64,000 nucleotides of DNA from Turbatrix aceti (lineage: Eukaryota > Nematoda > Chromadorea > Rhabditida > Panagrolaimidae): the NCBI GenBank assembly GCA_963969345.1, contig OZ017766.1, positions 5,890,001-5,954,000 of the forward strand. Direction: 5' to 3'. Below the pieces are notes generated by a model. The model made no database searches, was not told where the DNA came from, and saw only the letters and a program-made list of their open reading frames with translations. This document shows, piece after piece, positions 23,790-36,793 of this stretch; position 1 is the stretch's first letter; every line of letters starts with the position of its first letter. Position numbers and translations under genes: made by a program.

Positions 23790-25175
23790 TATTGGTTGTA
23801 AGCAGTTTTTTGTTCTGAAAAAATGAATTTTTTGATCAAATTAAAAACGTTACACAAAAAATTGCCTAAAAGTGTATTCAAAAATAAATGTAGGGTTTGA
23901 TCGAATCAAACCTTTGATCAACTTTATTACTGTCGAATTCAACTTTCGATGTTTGTTAAACAGTTCGACTGTTAAAAAGTCATCAAAAAAGTCATCAGTC
24001 ACGAAAACGTCTCAAAAGTCAATGTCATCAAATTGAAATTATTACATTAGAAATGTTCGTAAACACCGTGTCCTATCAAAACATCATTTGCCTGCCTGGC
24101 ATCTGAGTTGTTCGCTTATGTGACCTCAAACATGAACGGCACAAATGATGTAAACAAATATAATGGTTCAGAAATTGTTAGCAACTTACTATTATGTCAT
24201 TAGTTTTTTGTTACGCACTTATCGAAGAATGAAATCCTATAGGAACTGTAACGAAAATAACAATGCTGAAATCCTCGGGGAAATAACTTGCGTTCAATTT
24301 CTTTTTTTAATAAAAAAAAATATGAGTTATTGAACTTTTTGGACACAAGTGTGCCTAAAGTGTAAATACATATCAGAGCTCTGATCCCACAGGGGAAACG
24401 CAATGTTCTGTTTTTGTAAGATTTTTTTTAATTTTCACGTGTACTTCAGGGTAACACTGTGCTTCATTAGGGACAGCAAAAATCAGTGTACGCTCTTTTT
24501 TTGCAGCCCACCTTCATTTAAGAAAAATGTAAAAAACGATGTCTGATGCACTTTGTTTCCGTAAATGTGCAACATAATAAAAAATAATTTTTTGAAACCG
24601 CACTGTAAATATTTACTTGCAAAAAAGTGTAAAACTAAAAAGTTGTAATTTTAACATAAAAAAATCCGTTTGAATGCAAAATCACATATAAAAATTTCAT
24701 ATTTGTCCGTTTATCTGTCAAATTGTTATAAAATCATGGCCGTCCAGATGTCTCAAAAGTCGTTTTACATGAAGAAAGCCATCTGCTTCTGTCCGGATTG
24801 CTCCGCGCTGACTGCGTAGTGTCATCACAACCCCTTTTAGGGTTCCCCGCGGGTCGGTTCGCGGCGGTCCATCGTTTTTACCCGCATTTATTTGCTATTT
24901 CTTTTGGATGCTGGCGCTGCACACATTTATGTATTCTCCCATTAACTTAGTAATCATACCGGTATTACCACCTTCTGCAGGGGTGTTTCTGCAGGACATG
25001 GACAGCACCTTCTTGTAATCGATCCCAATTCCTTCCTACCTGCTGCTGGTCGCCAGCGTAAACAAGAAGATTCTCCTGTCCATAACCAACTCTCTAATAT
25101 CTGTCAAATCTCATTCAGGTTCACGCGTTGTTTGGGGGTATGTATCATTGTCGCCAAGCATGACATTGTGTTGCC
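23790..25175. other. intergenic, mostly AT-rich, with one GC-rich patch
   Basis: No supported gene over about 1.4 kb. A GC-richer patch at roughly 24770-25140 has short open stretches on both strands (on the minus strand, MDRRIFLFTLATSS at about 25085 and a frame containing CRNTPAEGGNTGM). They are interrupted by stops and I recognise no family. It could be a decayed transposon or gene fragment. Confidence 0.45.
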
Positions 25176-27344
25176 ATGTTGAGTGCACTTTATTTTGCTG
25201 CAATTTTACACTTTTTTTTTCTGATTTTGTTCACTCGAGCCTACGAATGTCAACTGCCTGTGCAGGGTGAATTTTTTCTCGATGACGGTCATCAGAAAGT
25301 TTTGACTCTCAAAGGAGACAACTTTGACTCCAAAGGAAAATGTATTGCTTCTAAACGGGATTTTTACGTGTTTGAATTTAAAAATTGTCGACGATGTATT
25401 TTGTTTCTCGAGTATCACAGTAGTGTGGTCGGATTCAAAGAAAGTAGGTTTTTTTTTCTATTTTCCAACACATTGCGCGCAACATGCGGATTCTGAATGC
25501 TTTTTTTTCAACAAAGGGGCATTCAAAATCCATAAAAACAATATGTGGATTCTGAATTAGAAAAAAAAATGATTATTTAACTACAGTTTTTTTAAAATTT
25601 TTTTGTGGTTTTAAATACAAAATTTTTGTAATTTTTAAATTTAAATTTTTAAATTTTTTTTTTGTATTTTTTTAATAAAAAAAATGTATTTTTTTAATTT
25701 AAAAAATTGTATTTTTTTTGTTATTGTAACTCCAAAAACATAATTTCAGGTTCTTGCACGGATGCCGACGACGACTACAGTATCACCGATCTCTGTTATC
25801 GTATTTCTGGAGATTCTAGACTATTTATGATGTTCCGTGGTTAGTTTTTTTTTTGAAAAAAATTTTAAATTAATTTTTCAGTGCACGCAACCCCAAAGCC
25901 ATGCCCCCTTCCCTTGCCATCGACATTTTCATATTCCCTGGGATCTCCCGGTGTCTGCGCAGATGACGGATCTTCGTCGATGACAGAATGTGCACAGCAG
26001 CATGCTTTTCGACTGAACTTTGCTTCTTGCCCTGCTCTTTTGCGTAGCGTTACTCACGGTAATTTTTTAATCGTTGTATTTATTTTAAATGAAAAAAAAA
26101 GTTTTCAGATGAATCCTATGAGTGCATCGGTGACTGGACGGCTTTTGGCAGGACGTACTTTGCAGCCCGCGTCGTTGGAACACCGTACAACGCTGGCAGC
26201 GGACCCTATCGCTGCTTTATCTACGATGACAAAAATCAGCGAATTGGAATTTCGGTTGACAGTACTTGTCTTGAATTGACGTCAATTGACCAGGCCGTGG
26301 TCACTCTGACATACTCGACGCCTTCTACGAAATCCAAGCACCGAAATTGTGAATTTCCCAGCTTTTTGGCGTCTTTTCATGGCTGGTTGTCCGTCATTGA
26401 CGGTCACCGGGTCCGAATCAAGCATTCCAGTTGGCTGGAAACTGATGAAGTTTCCGGCGAAGTTGTCGGACGACTCAGATGCCACGCAAATGCGGTAGAA
26501 GAATTCGTCTACCTGGTTCACGCTTTGCGAGAATGCGAGTCAGAATGGATTTGTCTAAAGATTGAAAAAATGACATTGTCTTCTGTAAAATTAACTTCGG
26601 TGCAGATTCTGGAACCGGACGTGTCGGTTTGTAAAAAAGCGTTTTCTTCAAATGACGCCATTTTGAACGTTCTCATCAAAGATACCCACGCTGAGCCCTG
26701 CCCCTTTAACGGCCGATTTTATTTGCAGAATTCCTGTCCAGAATCTTTCATGGACGTAGGTTGTGACTTTTCAAGTCATCAACTTTCCACAAAAAGTTTG
26801 CCAAAAAAGTGCTCCGGAGCTTTGAATTCTTTCGAGTCGACCTGTGTTTATTCTCACGTTTTTTTCGGTGTCTCAGATAAAGTTTGCATCATCACAAGAA
26901 ATCATCACAATAAATTTTCAAGTTTTGTAAGTTTTATTTTTAATTAAAAAATATTTTTTTTGAAACAATTTTCAATTTTAGATTTTTTTTATTTAAAAAA
27001 ACAACGAATAAATTTCAGGAATTTGAGAAAAACTCGGCGAAAACGATCACAATTCGTCAAAACTCGGTGTACTCGTGCCTGAATCCTCCAAAAATGTTGG
27101 ATATCCTGTCACTTACTCTCAAAAATGTCATTTCTGGTTCGTTTTTTTGAATGAAACAATTTTTTAAAGTTATGTACGTAACCCAAATTTTTTTTCAGTA
27201 CCTTGTGAACCCGATTCCTCTTCCGAAATCCGCTCCCAATTCATAGATGACTTTTTTGCGACTCCAAACGGTTCAATCACATTTCTGCAACAATCATTGG
27301 TGCTATTGCTTTGTGCGTTCATTGTAGCATCGATGCACTGTTAA
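25176..27344 (+). CDS. secreted or GPI-anchored cysteine-rich protein
   Basis: Six exons (25176-25443, 25750-25839, 25882-26058, 26109-26926, 27019-27136, 27199-27344) join in phase to 538 residues. A signal peptide (MLSALYFAAILHFFFLILFT) opens the protein. The ectodomain has many cysteines and the blocks GVCADDGSSSMTECAQQH and YECIGDWTAFGRTYFAARVV. The C-terminal hydrophobic tail LVLLLCAFIVASMHC ends the protein, as in a GPI-anchor signal. The plan resembles the conserved invertebrate extracellular family annotated with domains of unknown function DUF7042/7043/7044; I make that link from memory of the layout and it needs a profile search. No enzyme motif seen. Confidence 0.75.
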
Positions 27345-27820
27345 TTGCCTTCCTTCTGTTTAATCGTTGTCACCGGGTAACTGCTTTGATCGTTTGTAGG
27401 TAGTCATAAAAAAAAAGCTCATTGAATGTCAAGCACCCTGCATTTTGCACTCTTGGGTCATTATGGATCTTCAGATCTGCAACTTGAGTTGCAGACAGAT
27501 TGGGATAATGGGATTTGATAATCATTATCGATGATTAATCGATTTTATTGACTCAACGAACTTTAAAAAAATGATCTGCAAAAATTAAAAAAAATCTTTA
27601 GAAATCCACATTTCAGAGGTTATTTATTTTAAATTTTTATTCAACACCAACGGAAAAAAATGGCACAGTTATTTGAGTAAATTTTTTCTTAAATATTTAA
27701 AATTCATATTATTACAAAAATTAAATGCGTAACAATTTGTTATAAAACGTTTCAAGGCAAGAAGGCTAAAAAAAAAAGGCATGAATTTTGTTGTCAACAA
27801 TTATAATATTTTGTTCTCAT
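27345..27820. other. intergenic between convergent genes
   Basis: About 475 bp between the stop of the secreted protein and the stop of hlh-1. AT-rich; it should hold both 3' untranslated regions. AATAAA-like and AATATT-like signals are present but not distinctive. Confidence 0.5.
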
Positions 27821-29708
27821 TCAGGTCGACATGTCCTCGATCCCGTCTTCGGATTGTTGCACGGGCATCTCCGATACATTTTGAGACTGTTGCTGTTGCT
27901 GTTGTTGTTGTTGTTGTTGTTGTTGTTGCTGCTGATCAGCCTGAATGGTCTCTGACTTGACGGGATCCGCAGAAGTCGCCTGCGAGGAAGGAATCAGGAT
28001 TTGGTTTGACTCAGACAACGGCACGGCAACGGAGGTCGCGACTGGCGCGACGGCGTTTGCAGCTGCGGCGGCAGCCTTTTTGCCTCGAGGAGCCCGGGAC
28101 GCTCCGTTGGATCGACGATACTTTCGGGGAGGCGTCGGGAGATTGAAATCATTCCTCACCGTTGCACCTGGAGGAACGGTGCCTGCCTGCCGGTAAAAGG
28201 ATGTTCCGCCATCGAGGTCAATGTCGTTGTCGATGTACGGTGGTCGAGTTTTGTAGAACGGAGGCCCACTGATCTGGAGCGAGTATCCGCCGTTCATGTC
28301 CGGTATCCCGTTTCGGAGCTGGGCTTCCATGATATCCGTGTTCTTGCCTTCAAGTCGAAGCATGGATTCCAGTTTTGTGATGTATTCTATGGCGCCACGA
28401 AGAATCTCAACTTTGGGCAGTCGCTGATTTGGATTCGAGCAGGTTCGCTGCTTTACGACTTCAAAAGCCTCGTTCACTTTGCGCAAACGCCTTCGCTCCC
28501 GCATTGTCGCGGCTTTTCTTCTGTCTACTAAAAAAATTCAGTTTCAATAAAAAAATTTTTTTTTGGCAAAAAAACTCACATCGCTTGCCTGTCTGACCGG
28601 TGCCACTGCCCCGGGGACCCCGGGTGCCGGAGGAAGTCGGAGGAGCATCGAGAGAATCGTTGATGTCCGAATGATCTGTCAGACCCGAGGATGAAGCGTC
28701 GTGTCCTGCAAAAAAAGAAAAAAACATTGTTTAGTGGCACATAAAACATTTTTTCTCCTGAAATACTACAAAAGAGACACCGCTGAACATTTTTGAACAT
28801 TTTTGTGCGGCTTTCTATCGCGCATTGCAATTTGGAAGTCACTCAAAGTCACATAAATAAACACATTTTGCGCTCGTTGACTGACTGCCGACAACGGCGA
28901 CGGCGACGACTAATTCTTTTTCGCGACATTGCTCTTTGGATGGAATCCTGGGCTGTGTAATCCTCCTTGGTGGTGGTATGAAATGATGGCACTTTGTAAA
29001 CTTTGACAAAAACAGAAAAATTTTAGACGAAGATACAAAATTCGGATTTTGCAATCAAAATTTATGTGAACCTAAGGAATTGCTGGAAAACTGTGTTTCT
29101 CGTATTTTCCGTTTAATTTTTTTAGCGCTTTGTAGAATTTAATGTTTGTGTTCGAAGAAAAACAAAACATTTTAAATTTTTGGTGAAAGACACAAAATTC
29201 AAGTTTTTGCAAAAAAAATATTTTAGACCATAAAAATGTGCAAAAATACCGTATTCTCGTTTTCTTCCGGTTAATTTTTTTAATTCAACCACCCACCATC
29301 CTTGTTATCCGAGTTATCCTTCTCCTGCTTGATGACGACCATGTTGGTTGCCCTCTGCGTCTGCATGATATCTCCCTGTCCCGATCGAAAGTCATCGACG
29401 CTTCGATTGGGCAGCGACTGAATGACGTTGACATTGATAAAGGGCTCTCCGTTCCCATTATTGAAGTCACCGTAGACGGTTGTCGATTGGGGTGTCGTAA
29501 GCTGGACGGGTCCTGTCTGAGCGTAGGGCGTGTAGTACTGTGGCGTGGCGTAGCGATACGCATTTCCATAGTAATCAGGCTGTGTTTGAAAATTCTGAAG
29601 GGTTGTAATGTCTGCAGTGGCTACGGTAGTCACGGGTACACCCGGTGAACTGGTGTGCACGGTATAGTACATATTTTCGTACGTGTGTGGTTCGGAGGTA
29701 TTCATCAT
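27821..29708 (-). CDS. hlh-1: MyoD-family bHLH transcription factor
   Basis: Exons 29708-29297, 28705-28580 and 28527-27821 join in phase to 414 residues. The protein is the nematode member of the myogenic family, a nuclear factor that binds E-boxes (CANNTG) as a dimer and drives body-wall muscle fate. The basic region [20 protein letters not shown] and the helix-loop-helix through [20 protein letters not shown] lie at about residues 182-236. The Ala-Thr pair in the basic region, diagnostic of MyoD proteins, is present. The N-terminal part is rich in Tyr, Thr and Pro. The C-terminal part contains an alanine-rich stretch and a polyglutamine run of about 17 residues near the end, an unusual extra. 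The start is two adjacent ATGs. Confidence 0.92.
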
Positions 29709-32700
29709 GGCTGTCTGTAACGGGACATGTGTTTGTTTGTGTGTTGATGTGTTTCCTGATTTAGACGTGGGGAAGCTGACCGGTCCCCCGGGGAAAAAAG
29801 ATGGGGTCTGTTACGGACCACCCACTGCCACTGGAGGTCAGGTGGCCGGGCCGGGCTGGCAGCCGGGGTCCGTCTCTGGGTCAAGCATGACAAAACAGGC
29901 GCGCTATCAGTTGGCGCACGAACACATGTGGAACGAACAAAAATTCTCCAGAATCTTTTTTTTTTGTTGCGCCGTTGTTGTTCAGAACAGTTGCCCTAGA
30001 AGAAGAAGAAGAAGAAGAAGTTTGCCTACCTTGAAAATCTTTGGCGTCAACCAACGGCAGCAGCAACAATTGAACAGGCACCAACCAAGGCAGTTGAAGA
30101 GAAGCGCGTAGCAGCTGCTGCTCACAAGAAGCAATCCACAGGCCAACTGACAGGACAAAACTTTTTGGGCAACTGTTGATCGCCGTGCACGGCGGCAGCG
30201 GCGGCGGGCGGCCTAGCCGACGCCGCCTTTTTCTTCCTGACCGTATTGCTATGCTTGAGGAGGAGTTTGGCCGATGGCAAATATGTCATTTCTATGACCA
30301 TCAACGGGAATTCCAAAAAATTGATTTTTGGAATAAAATGTGAATTTTTTTAGAATATTAAAAAAATGCAAATGATAACAAAAAAATTTATTTTTGATGA
30401 GCAACTGCAACTCAACTGGCAATTGCCATGAGGCAGGTTAGGTTGATGATGACTTTTGTCGCCGCCAACAGGCACCAACACCATCATCAAAACCGGTGGC
30501 AACGTCTGTTGTTGCCACCCCTGTCGTTTTTGTTTTGGCGCACAGTTGCGAATTTGATTTCTTCGTCAGTTCAGTCGGTTTTCTATTTATTTCTGTAAAT
30601 GAATATTTCTTTACAGTATGTCTGGTCTATTTTAAGATAAACTTTTTGCAGAATGTTTTTCTCTTTTCTTTTCACTTTTTCACTTTTCACTTTTCACGAT
30701 CGTGATTACGATGACGCTGACGCTGACGCGAACTGAGACATCCATCTCTTCCCATTTCCACCTCGTTAGCTTCGCGTTAGCTTACAAATCAACAATGAGC
30801 TGTCAATGACTCTGGGCAATTCGTAAAGCTGTCCTGTCATCTACCTACACATCTCTGCTACTCAGAGACTGATCGTAACTTTTAGCTATCGACTCTTGGC
30901 TCTCGACTCGACGGCTTTAAAATGAACGATGCGAACGTCTGAGTAAGTATGCTTAAGCTTGTTTTTAAATATCTCTGGCGACGACGGTGGGGGTGAAATG
31001 GATAGGATAGGATAGGTAGACGTGATCATTCGTTTTTCTATCATCCGACAGACGACAACTTTGTGAGTTGAGTTTTTGAATGGATGGATGATAGGATAGG
31101 TAATGAATAGGAAGCGAAGCAGAAGAGAAGGAAGCTAACTGCGAGGTGGAAAACAAAAAAAGAGGGAAGTGGGCTTACATACACTTATTCCGGATACGAT
31201 ATTCCAGATCAAAAATAATTTTTTTTGATCATCAATTTTTTTATTCAATGCAAATTTTTATTTAAAAAACATTTTTTATCAACACTTCAAAAAATTTTGA
31301 CTTTTAATTTTTTTTATTCAATGTCTGATGCAAAAAAGTGTAACAGTAGCTATTAGTATACGATACCGACATTTCTCACCTCTAAACGACCGAGATTATC
31401 CATCACGATGATCAAACCAAGACCCTGCCGGCGGCCAAGCTTAACCCGATGCAAATCCACTCTTTGCAATTGGATACGATCCCTCTCCTGCTAATACCTT
31501 GTCGTGCCATCACTTTCTTTCGGGATGCGGCTCTCCGACCGCCTCGGCGATCCGTGCCGCTCGCGCAATGCTCCCGCGTCTGTTGTCACAGGGTCGTATT
31601 TTATTACAAAAGGTAGGACATCCAGGCGGCGCTGACTGACAGAATGGACTCCTGTTCGGTCAGCACTTCATTAACATTCATTCGTCTTTCCGGGTAAAAT
31701 GCCGAAACAGAGGAGCAAAAGAATTGTTGCGGCATTTTTGACTAAATTCCCGTTCTCGAGACGAGAAGAAACAGGATGGGGTCTTCAAAAAAGAAAGAGT
31801 CTGTGTTACAGCATGAATTGAAGTTTTGTCGGACAAAGAGAAGGATTAGTCTCCAATGTCGGTGATCGGTGACAAAAGTCTGGTAATCTATCCGGTAGTA
31901 CTAATTTTCAATACCACTATTTTTTTATCTTGCAAAAAAAAACTTAAAAAAAACAAGTTGGCATTTGATCGATGGATTGACGTTAGTTACCTGGCTTACC
32001 TAACGCATTTTTTGTTCGTTGTTGACGTCGATAGGGATGCACTAGGTGTTTTCGATAACATGTCCTGACTGCATTCCTCGGTGAATAATAAATAGGATAT
32101 CGAGGTGCATAGATATCGATCAGAGCTATTTTTCCAAATTTTTATGTCTTTGCTTTCAAAATACCCCCAAAAAATTGTAATTTGTCAGAAAACCCATTGC
32201 CAACTTTTTTTTTATTAAGATGAGTTGTCTGGGTTCATTCATTTTCATCGCGGTTATGTATTATATGTATTTGTCTTCCATTGTCACGCCGACATAACTC
32301 ATCTCACTGACGATGACGATGATGGTGATGGTAGTCGTGGTGGTGGCCCGATTCGTAAACGGCTATGACAAATCGCTTCCCAGCTGGTCAGGCCGCCGCC
32401 CTGCGCGTTAGGTCATTTTTTGCAAATCTGACAAATAATGGTTACACAAAAAAATTCTAACTGACCACTGTCCGAGTTCAGCGCGTGCCGTTTTTGGGTG
32501 ATCCATGTCGTTTATCCTCTATTTTTTGTGTGACACTTTTTTTTTCTCCACAGAGACAAATTGATGACAATTTGCAAAAAAAAGTGGCAGCAAGTGTTCG
32601 TCAAAAAAAAAAGAAATGAATAAAAAAGTTTGAAGCATGCTGGATTGCAGTTTTCCGCGAACAGTGTTTTACGATCAAATGCAATCGCGCGCTTCTGCTC

Positions 32701-33162
32701 CCGATCAGACTGACACTTTTACCGCTAGTTGAAGAATGCCATGGCGAGAAGACAAGTTTATGAGGACGTTTACGCGTGCTTCTGTTATTCCAAGTTAATG
32801 GAGGGGTCGTAAATAAATGGGTTACTGTAGTGCTTGGTAAAATGGGGAAAACAAACAAATCCTAGGCAAAAAGTGATAAATTGTGGTCTTCGAAAACAAA
32901 TTTGATATCAGTCAGGTTTAAAACCGTATTTTGATACTTTGAAAGTTCACAGTTGCAAAAATGTCAAAATTGATCAAAGTTCGACTTCACAAACATGAAA
33001 AATTCGAAATTCAGCAAATTTACTTTGAAAGTGTTTTTTTCACCCATTCAAACGTGAAAATAAGGTGAAGCATGTATTTCATCACAAAAAATCCTGCATA
33101 ATCCCCAAATAATGTACAACAAATGAAAATGCAATCAATAAAAAAGAAAAGTCAGTAAATTT
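29709..33162. promoter_or_regulatory. 3.4-kb gene-free region upstream of hlh-1
   Basis: This is by far the longest stretch without a supported gene, lying between the hlh-1 start and the P450 stop. A developmental regulator is expected to have such a control region. Seen: the MyoD-preferred E-box CAGCTG at 30112-30117 and other CANNTG sites within 700 bp of the start (compatible with autoregulation), an octamer ATGCAAAT at 31449-31456, a GAAGAAG microsatellite near 30000, and several CG-rich islands (29770-29900, 30180-30240, 31410-31600). Short ORFs here have no features. The regulatory role is inference. Confidence 0.5.
30112..30117. promoter_or_regulatory. E-box CAGCTG upstream of hlh-1
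   Basis: Palindromic CAGCTG, the core preferred by MyoD dimers, about 400 bp upstream of the hlh-1 start codon. C. elegans and vertebrate myogenic genes are autoregulated through such sites. By itself a 6-mer is weak evidence. Confidence 0.35.
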
Positions 33163-36100
33163 TCAAGAATCCGTTTCGCATACACGTCTTCTGACAACGC
33201 AGCGATAAGGTGGAGGCGAAACCGTGAGGCCAAAGAGTCTCTCACGCGAAGGTAAATGCGCCGGATCGTCAACCTCGAGGCTGAATGACCGCAAAACGTT
33301 GGCAAAGACGAGGAAAAGCTCGGCACGGGCGAGGCTCTCTCCGAGACACTGTCGCTTGCCGAGGCTGAATGGCAGAAAGGCTTCGATCCTTTTCAGGCCC
33401 CCGCCGGCCTCTTCGTCGATAAATCGTTCCGGTCTGAACGCATCGGGATCTGGGAAGTGTTCTGGGTCGTTCATAGCGATAGAGATCTGTGGGAGAACCA
33501 TGGTCCCGGAGGGAAAATGATACCCGTCGATTTCGACGTCTTCGGCAACAGCGCGAAGAAGGTTGAAGGGAAGAATGTTGGCTGTGCGCTGGATTTCTGC
33601 GATGACGGCATTCAGGTAAGTTAGTTGGGGTTTGTGCCGTAGAAGGATTTTGTCGACTCGAAGGGCGTCAAGCTCGCGTTGGGCTTTTTGCTGAACTTCG
33701 GGGTGGAGCATGAGCATGAGAAATCCCCATTTTGTCGTCGTTACAGTTGTCTCCATGCCCGCGAAGAAGAGATCGAGGAGGAGCATGTGTAGTTGTTTTT
33801 GGGAGAAAAAGCCCATGTCGCTGCCTTCCAGTCTACGAGTGTGCATCTCCTTCATGTACGCGTAGGTCAGATCGGTAGCCTCAACATTTGGGTCAAAGTG
33901 TCTCTGATGATCGTTCATCTGATCTGCCAGGAAAGCCCATAGCGTGTCCCGGATGTGAATAAGCTCAGTCCAAGGCCTGTTGATCAGCGGGACATTTGTC
34001 GTCCACGGCGCAACAATGTACAGACCCATGAGTGGGTTCATGACGAGTCGCGTTTGGCGATCAAGCATTTCGTGGAGCTGGCGGAAGCCTTCATCGGTCT
34101 GAAACGCTTTTACCGTAAAAATTCAGTCTTGCAATATTTAGAAAAAATAAACGAACATGAGCAAAAGTGGCACCAAAAAGCATGTTGTTGATAATATTTC
34201 CGACGCAAACAGCAACGGGCTGAGTCAAACTGATGGGTTTTGCGCCGGTAGAGTCCAGGTAAGTGAGCAGGGAGTCGACTTCGGACATGATTTTGTCTTC
34301 CATCAAAGCTCGACCGACACCGAAGTCGCGAAGAACGTGGAGGGAAAATCGACGCTGTTCACGCCATTTATCGCCGTCAATTTGGACAACACCGTTGAAA
34401 CCGCCTGCAAAAAAAATTTAAATTTAAAAATTAAAAAAATGAAAAATCAGATTTTCAAAAAATTTTTTTTTCATGAATTTTAAATAAAAAAATTGATTAA
34501 AAAAAATAAATTGGACATTAAAATTTTTTTATGAATGAAAAGTGAAAAATAAAAAAAGCGGACTTCTAAAATATTTTTTTGTGGATTTTACTTTGTTTGT
34601 TCCAATGAGATAAAAAAATAATTACATCCGTTCTGAAAAGACAAAATCCCTGTAAGCTAGCTTATCCGGGTCTACGGGGCTAATTTGTTAATGTATTACA
34701 TTATTTGCAGATTGTATTGTTCCTAATGTTCCACTGATCAAATCTACGCCTATAAGAAGGGACCGGAAATGCCGAATATTGCCACCGATGCTAAAATTTC
34801 TGCCTCGACATAATTTTTTTTATAAAAATATTTATTTAAATTTAATAAATTTCTTTTTCAGACCCGTCAACATGAACCCCATTCACCCACAAGACATGGA
34901 AGACAGTCAGTTCCAATCATGTCTTCAACAACACCGAGAATTGTTTCTCGAGAAATTTGAAAAAGTTGCCGAAAAAATGACTCCCCATGAAAAGAGTGCT
35001 AAACACACGGTACCTCTGCTGTCTTATGCGTCCAAGGATCCAACAACATTCTGGAACTGGAAGGTGAGCGTAAACCGAGCGCTGAAGAATACAACCCGGA
35101 CTAACAAGGAAAAAACAGCTTTCGTTCTTGGAAAGTTGTCGTCGGAGATTTATTGCAGCTACGCGGCACAGAACGAAGACATGATCGATACAACGTTCGA
35201 GCAAACCATGGAAAAACTGGAAGCCGAGTGCATGTCAAAGTGCAGTCTGCTCAGCCTACGACAAGCCTTTTTTGGCGGACGAAGAATTGTCGGAGAATCT
35301 ATCTCCGATTTTTTTGACAGAACTTGGTCCCTGGCGGAGTCGGCTAAAATTGACGAACTCAACGGGGAAAGTCTGATCGCGTTCGTCGCGCTTACAAAAC
35401 TCAATACTCCCCAAGACAAGTCAATCTGCGAGAAACTGTTCCAATTTGTCGGCAGTGATCCGACAGAAAATCTCAATCATTCACAACTCACAAAAACGAT
35501 GCGCGGATTTTGTCTGGAAGAGAAAAAAACCTCGGAAGCAAGAGAAACTCTGACTGAGCAGGTATTTCAAGCTCGAGAGCAGCAGAAAAATATTGTAGAA
35601 TGCCAATGTCATACCAAAACTCCCACCAAGAAAAATTCCGTGCGCCAGAAAGAATCGAAGAAAAGATGCCCAGGATGTGGAGGCTCTCACTGGGGAAAGT
35701 TCTGTCAGTTCAAAAGTACAAAGTTTACTGGTTGTGACATCTCAAAGGTTGGCAAACCGCATTCTTTGCCAGAGCCGCTGGAGACGTCGGGTTCGGAGTC
35801 GGGAAGTTCTGGGGGATTAGTCAGAAAAAATGTTGGGGGTACGTTCTGATTTATAACAATTCCTTAGATTGGCAGTTTCAAAAGTTTGATTTTGAGATTG
35901 TCAATTGACCCCTATTTTTGTTTTTTTATTGCAATGGTTTTTACGAAGGCACAAATCTGGAGTCCTTCTCGTGCTTATCTTTGTCTTATCCGTCTTTAAA
36001 ATAAAAACAGAAAATTTCTTGGATTTGCTAAAATTGTATTTATTTGTTGTTATTTGTAAATTGTAAAATGTTGAAAATCAAAATAAATAAAAAACTTCAA

Positions 36101-36793
36101 CAAATAAAAAAATACCTGAATAAAATTTTTTTAGTTTTAGAAAATCTATTTTAATTTAATTTTTTTAAACTTTAACTTAAAAAAATTAAAAAATCTACTA
36201 CATATTTTTTTAAAACAATTTTATTAAAAATTTTTGTTTTTAATTTGAAATATTATATTTTATTTTCAATTTTAAAAACTGAATTTTTTAAATTTTTTAT
36301 TTAAAAAAACAAATTTTTACTAAAAATTAATATTTAAAAAAAACCAACCCATCATGGTATCAGTGATGTAATTCCTCCACCGATGAGAAAATAAATCAGC
36401 GTGCTTGACAAAGTACCGTTTCATAAGGGTGACATCTGATACGAAAACCATGGGCACCGGACCCATCCAAAACGTGAAAATGCCACCGTAACGCTGCTTC
36501 CAGGCGAGAAAGACTTTGTCGATGCTGCCGGCGAGAACGAGACTCAGCATGTTGCCAGCAGCGAGGAGAGGCGTCGGGCCAGGTGGAAGGCGTCGTCGCT
36601 TCCAGTACACTTCGTAGACCACGTAGGCGACAAAAAGGAGGCTCACAGACAAAAGTACCGGCGCCTGGATGAGAAAACACGACTGCACGAAGCGGAGAAC
36701 CACGCGAAGCAAAATGCCGAAGGATATGAGCGAGATCGTCAGGATAACGGTCGATGGCTTTGTCGTCGAAGATGTTGAAAAGAGTGTCTTCAT
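33163..36793 (-). CDS. cytochrome P450 (microsomal, CYP2-clan-like)
   Basis: Exons 36793-36349, 34404-34157 and 34098-33163 join in phase to 542 residues. N-terminal membrane anchor segments are followed by the proline hinge LPPGPTP. The C-helix WREQRRF, I-helix AGMETT (about 344-349), the ExxR motif EIQR (about 399-402), FRPERF, and the haem-binding loop FSLGKRQCLG, with the Cys ligand near 482, are all present. It should be a functional endoplasmic-reticulum mono-oxygenase for xenobiotics or lipids. The I-helix has Met-Glu where AGTDTT/AGTETT is common. Intron 1 is 1.94 kb, far larger than its neighbours, because it houses a Gag-like ORF on the other strand. The start ATG follows an acceptor (TTGCAG), so a 5' untranslated exon or trans-splice site is likely. 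Confidence 0.92.
34872..35849 (+). CDS. Gag-like protein of an LTR retroelement (BEL/Pao-like), inside P450 intron 1
   Basis: An intact 325-codon ORF (MNPIHPQDMEDSQF...) preceded by an acceptor TTTTTCAG. It has a helical capsid-like region (FWNWKVSVNRALKNTTRT, KTAFVLGKLSSEI) and, near the C terminus, a zinc knuckle CPGCGGSHWGKFC with spacing C-x2-C-x3-H-x4-C, the spacing I associate with BEL/Pao Gag proteins. No protease, reverse transcriptase or integrase follows, and I found no clear flanking LTR pair. A TGTTGGGGG stretch at about 35831 looks like an LTR start but has no partner. It is either a truncated retroelement or a retained Gag gene. It lies antisense to the host gene. Confidence 0.7.
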   Translation: MNPIHPQDMEDSQFQSCLQQHRELFLEKFEKVAEKMTPHEKSAKHTVPLLSYASKDPTTFWNWKVSVNRALKNTTRTNKEKTAFVLGKLSSEIYCSYAAQNEDMIDTTFEQTMEKLEAECMSKCSLLSLRQAFFGGRRIVGESISDFFDRTWSLAESAKIDELNGESLIAFVALTKLNTPQDKSICEKLFQFVGSDPTENLNHSQLTKTMRGFCLEEKKTSEARETLTEQVFQAREQQKNIVECQCHTKTPTKKNSVRQKESKKRCPGCGGSHWGKFCQFKSTKFTGCDISKVGKPHSLPEPLETSGSESGSSGGLVRKNVGGTF

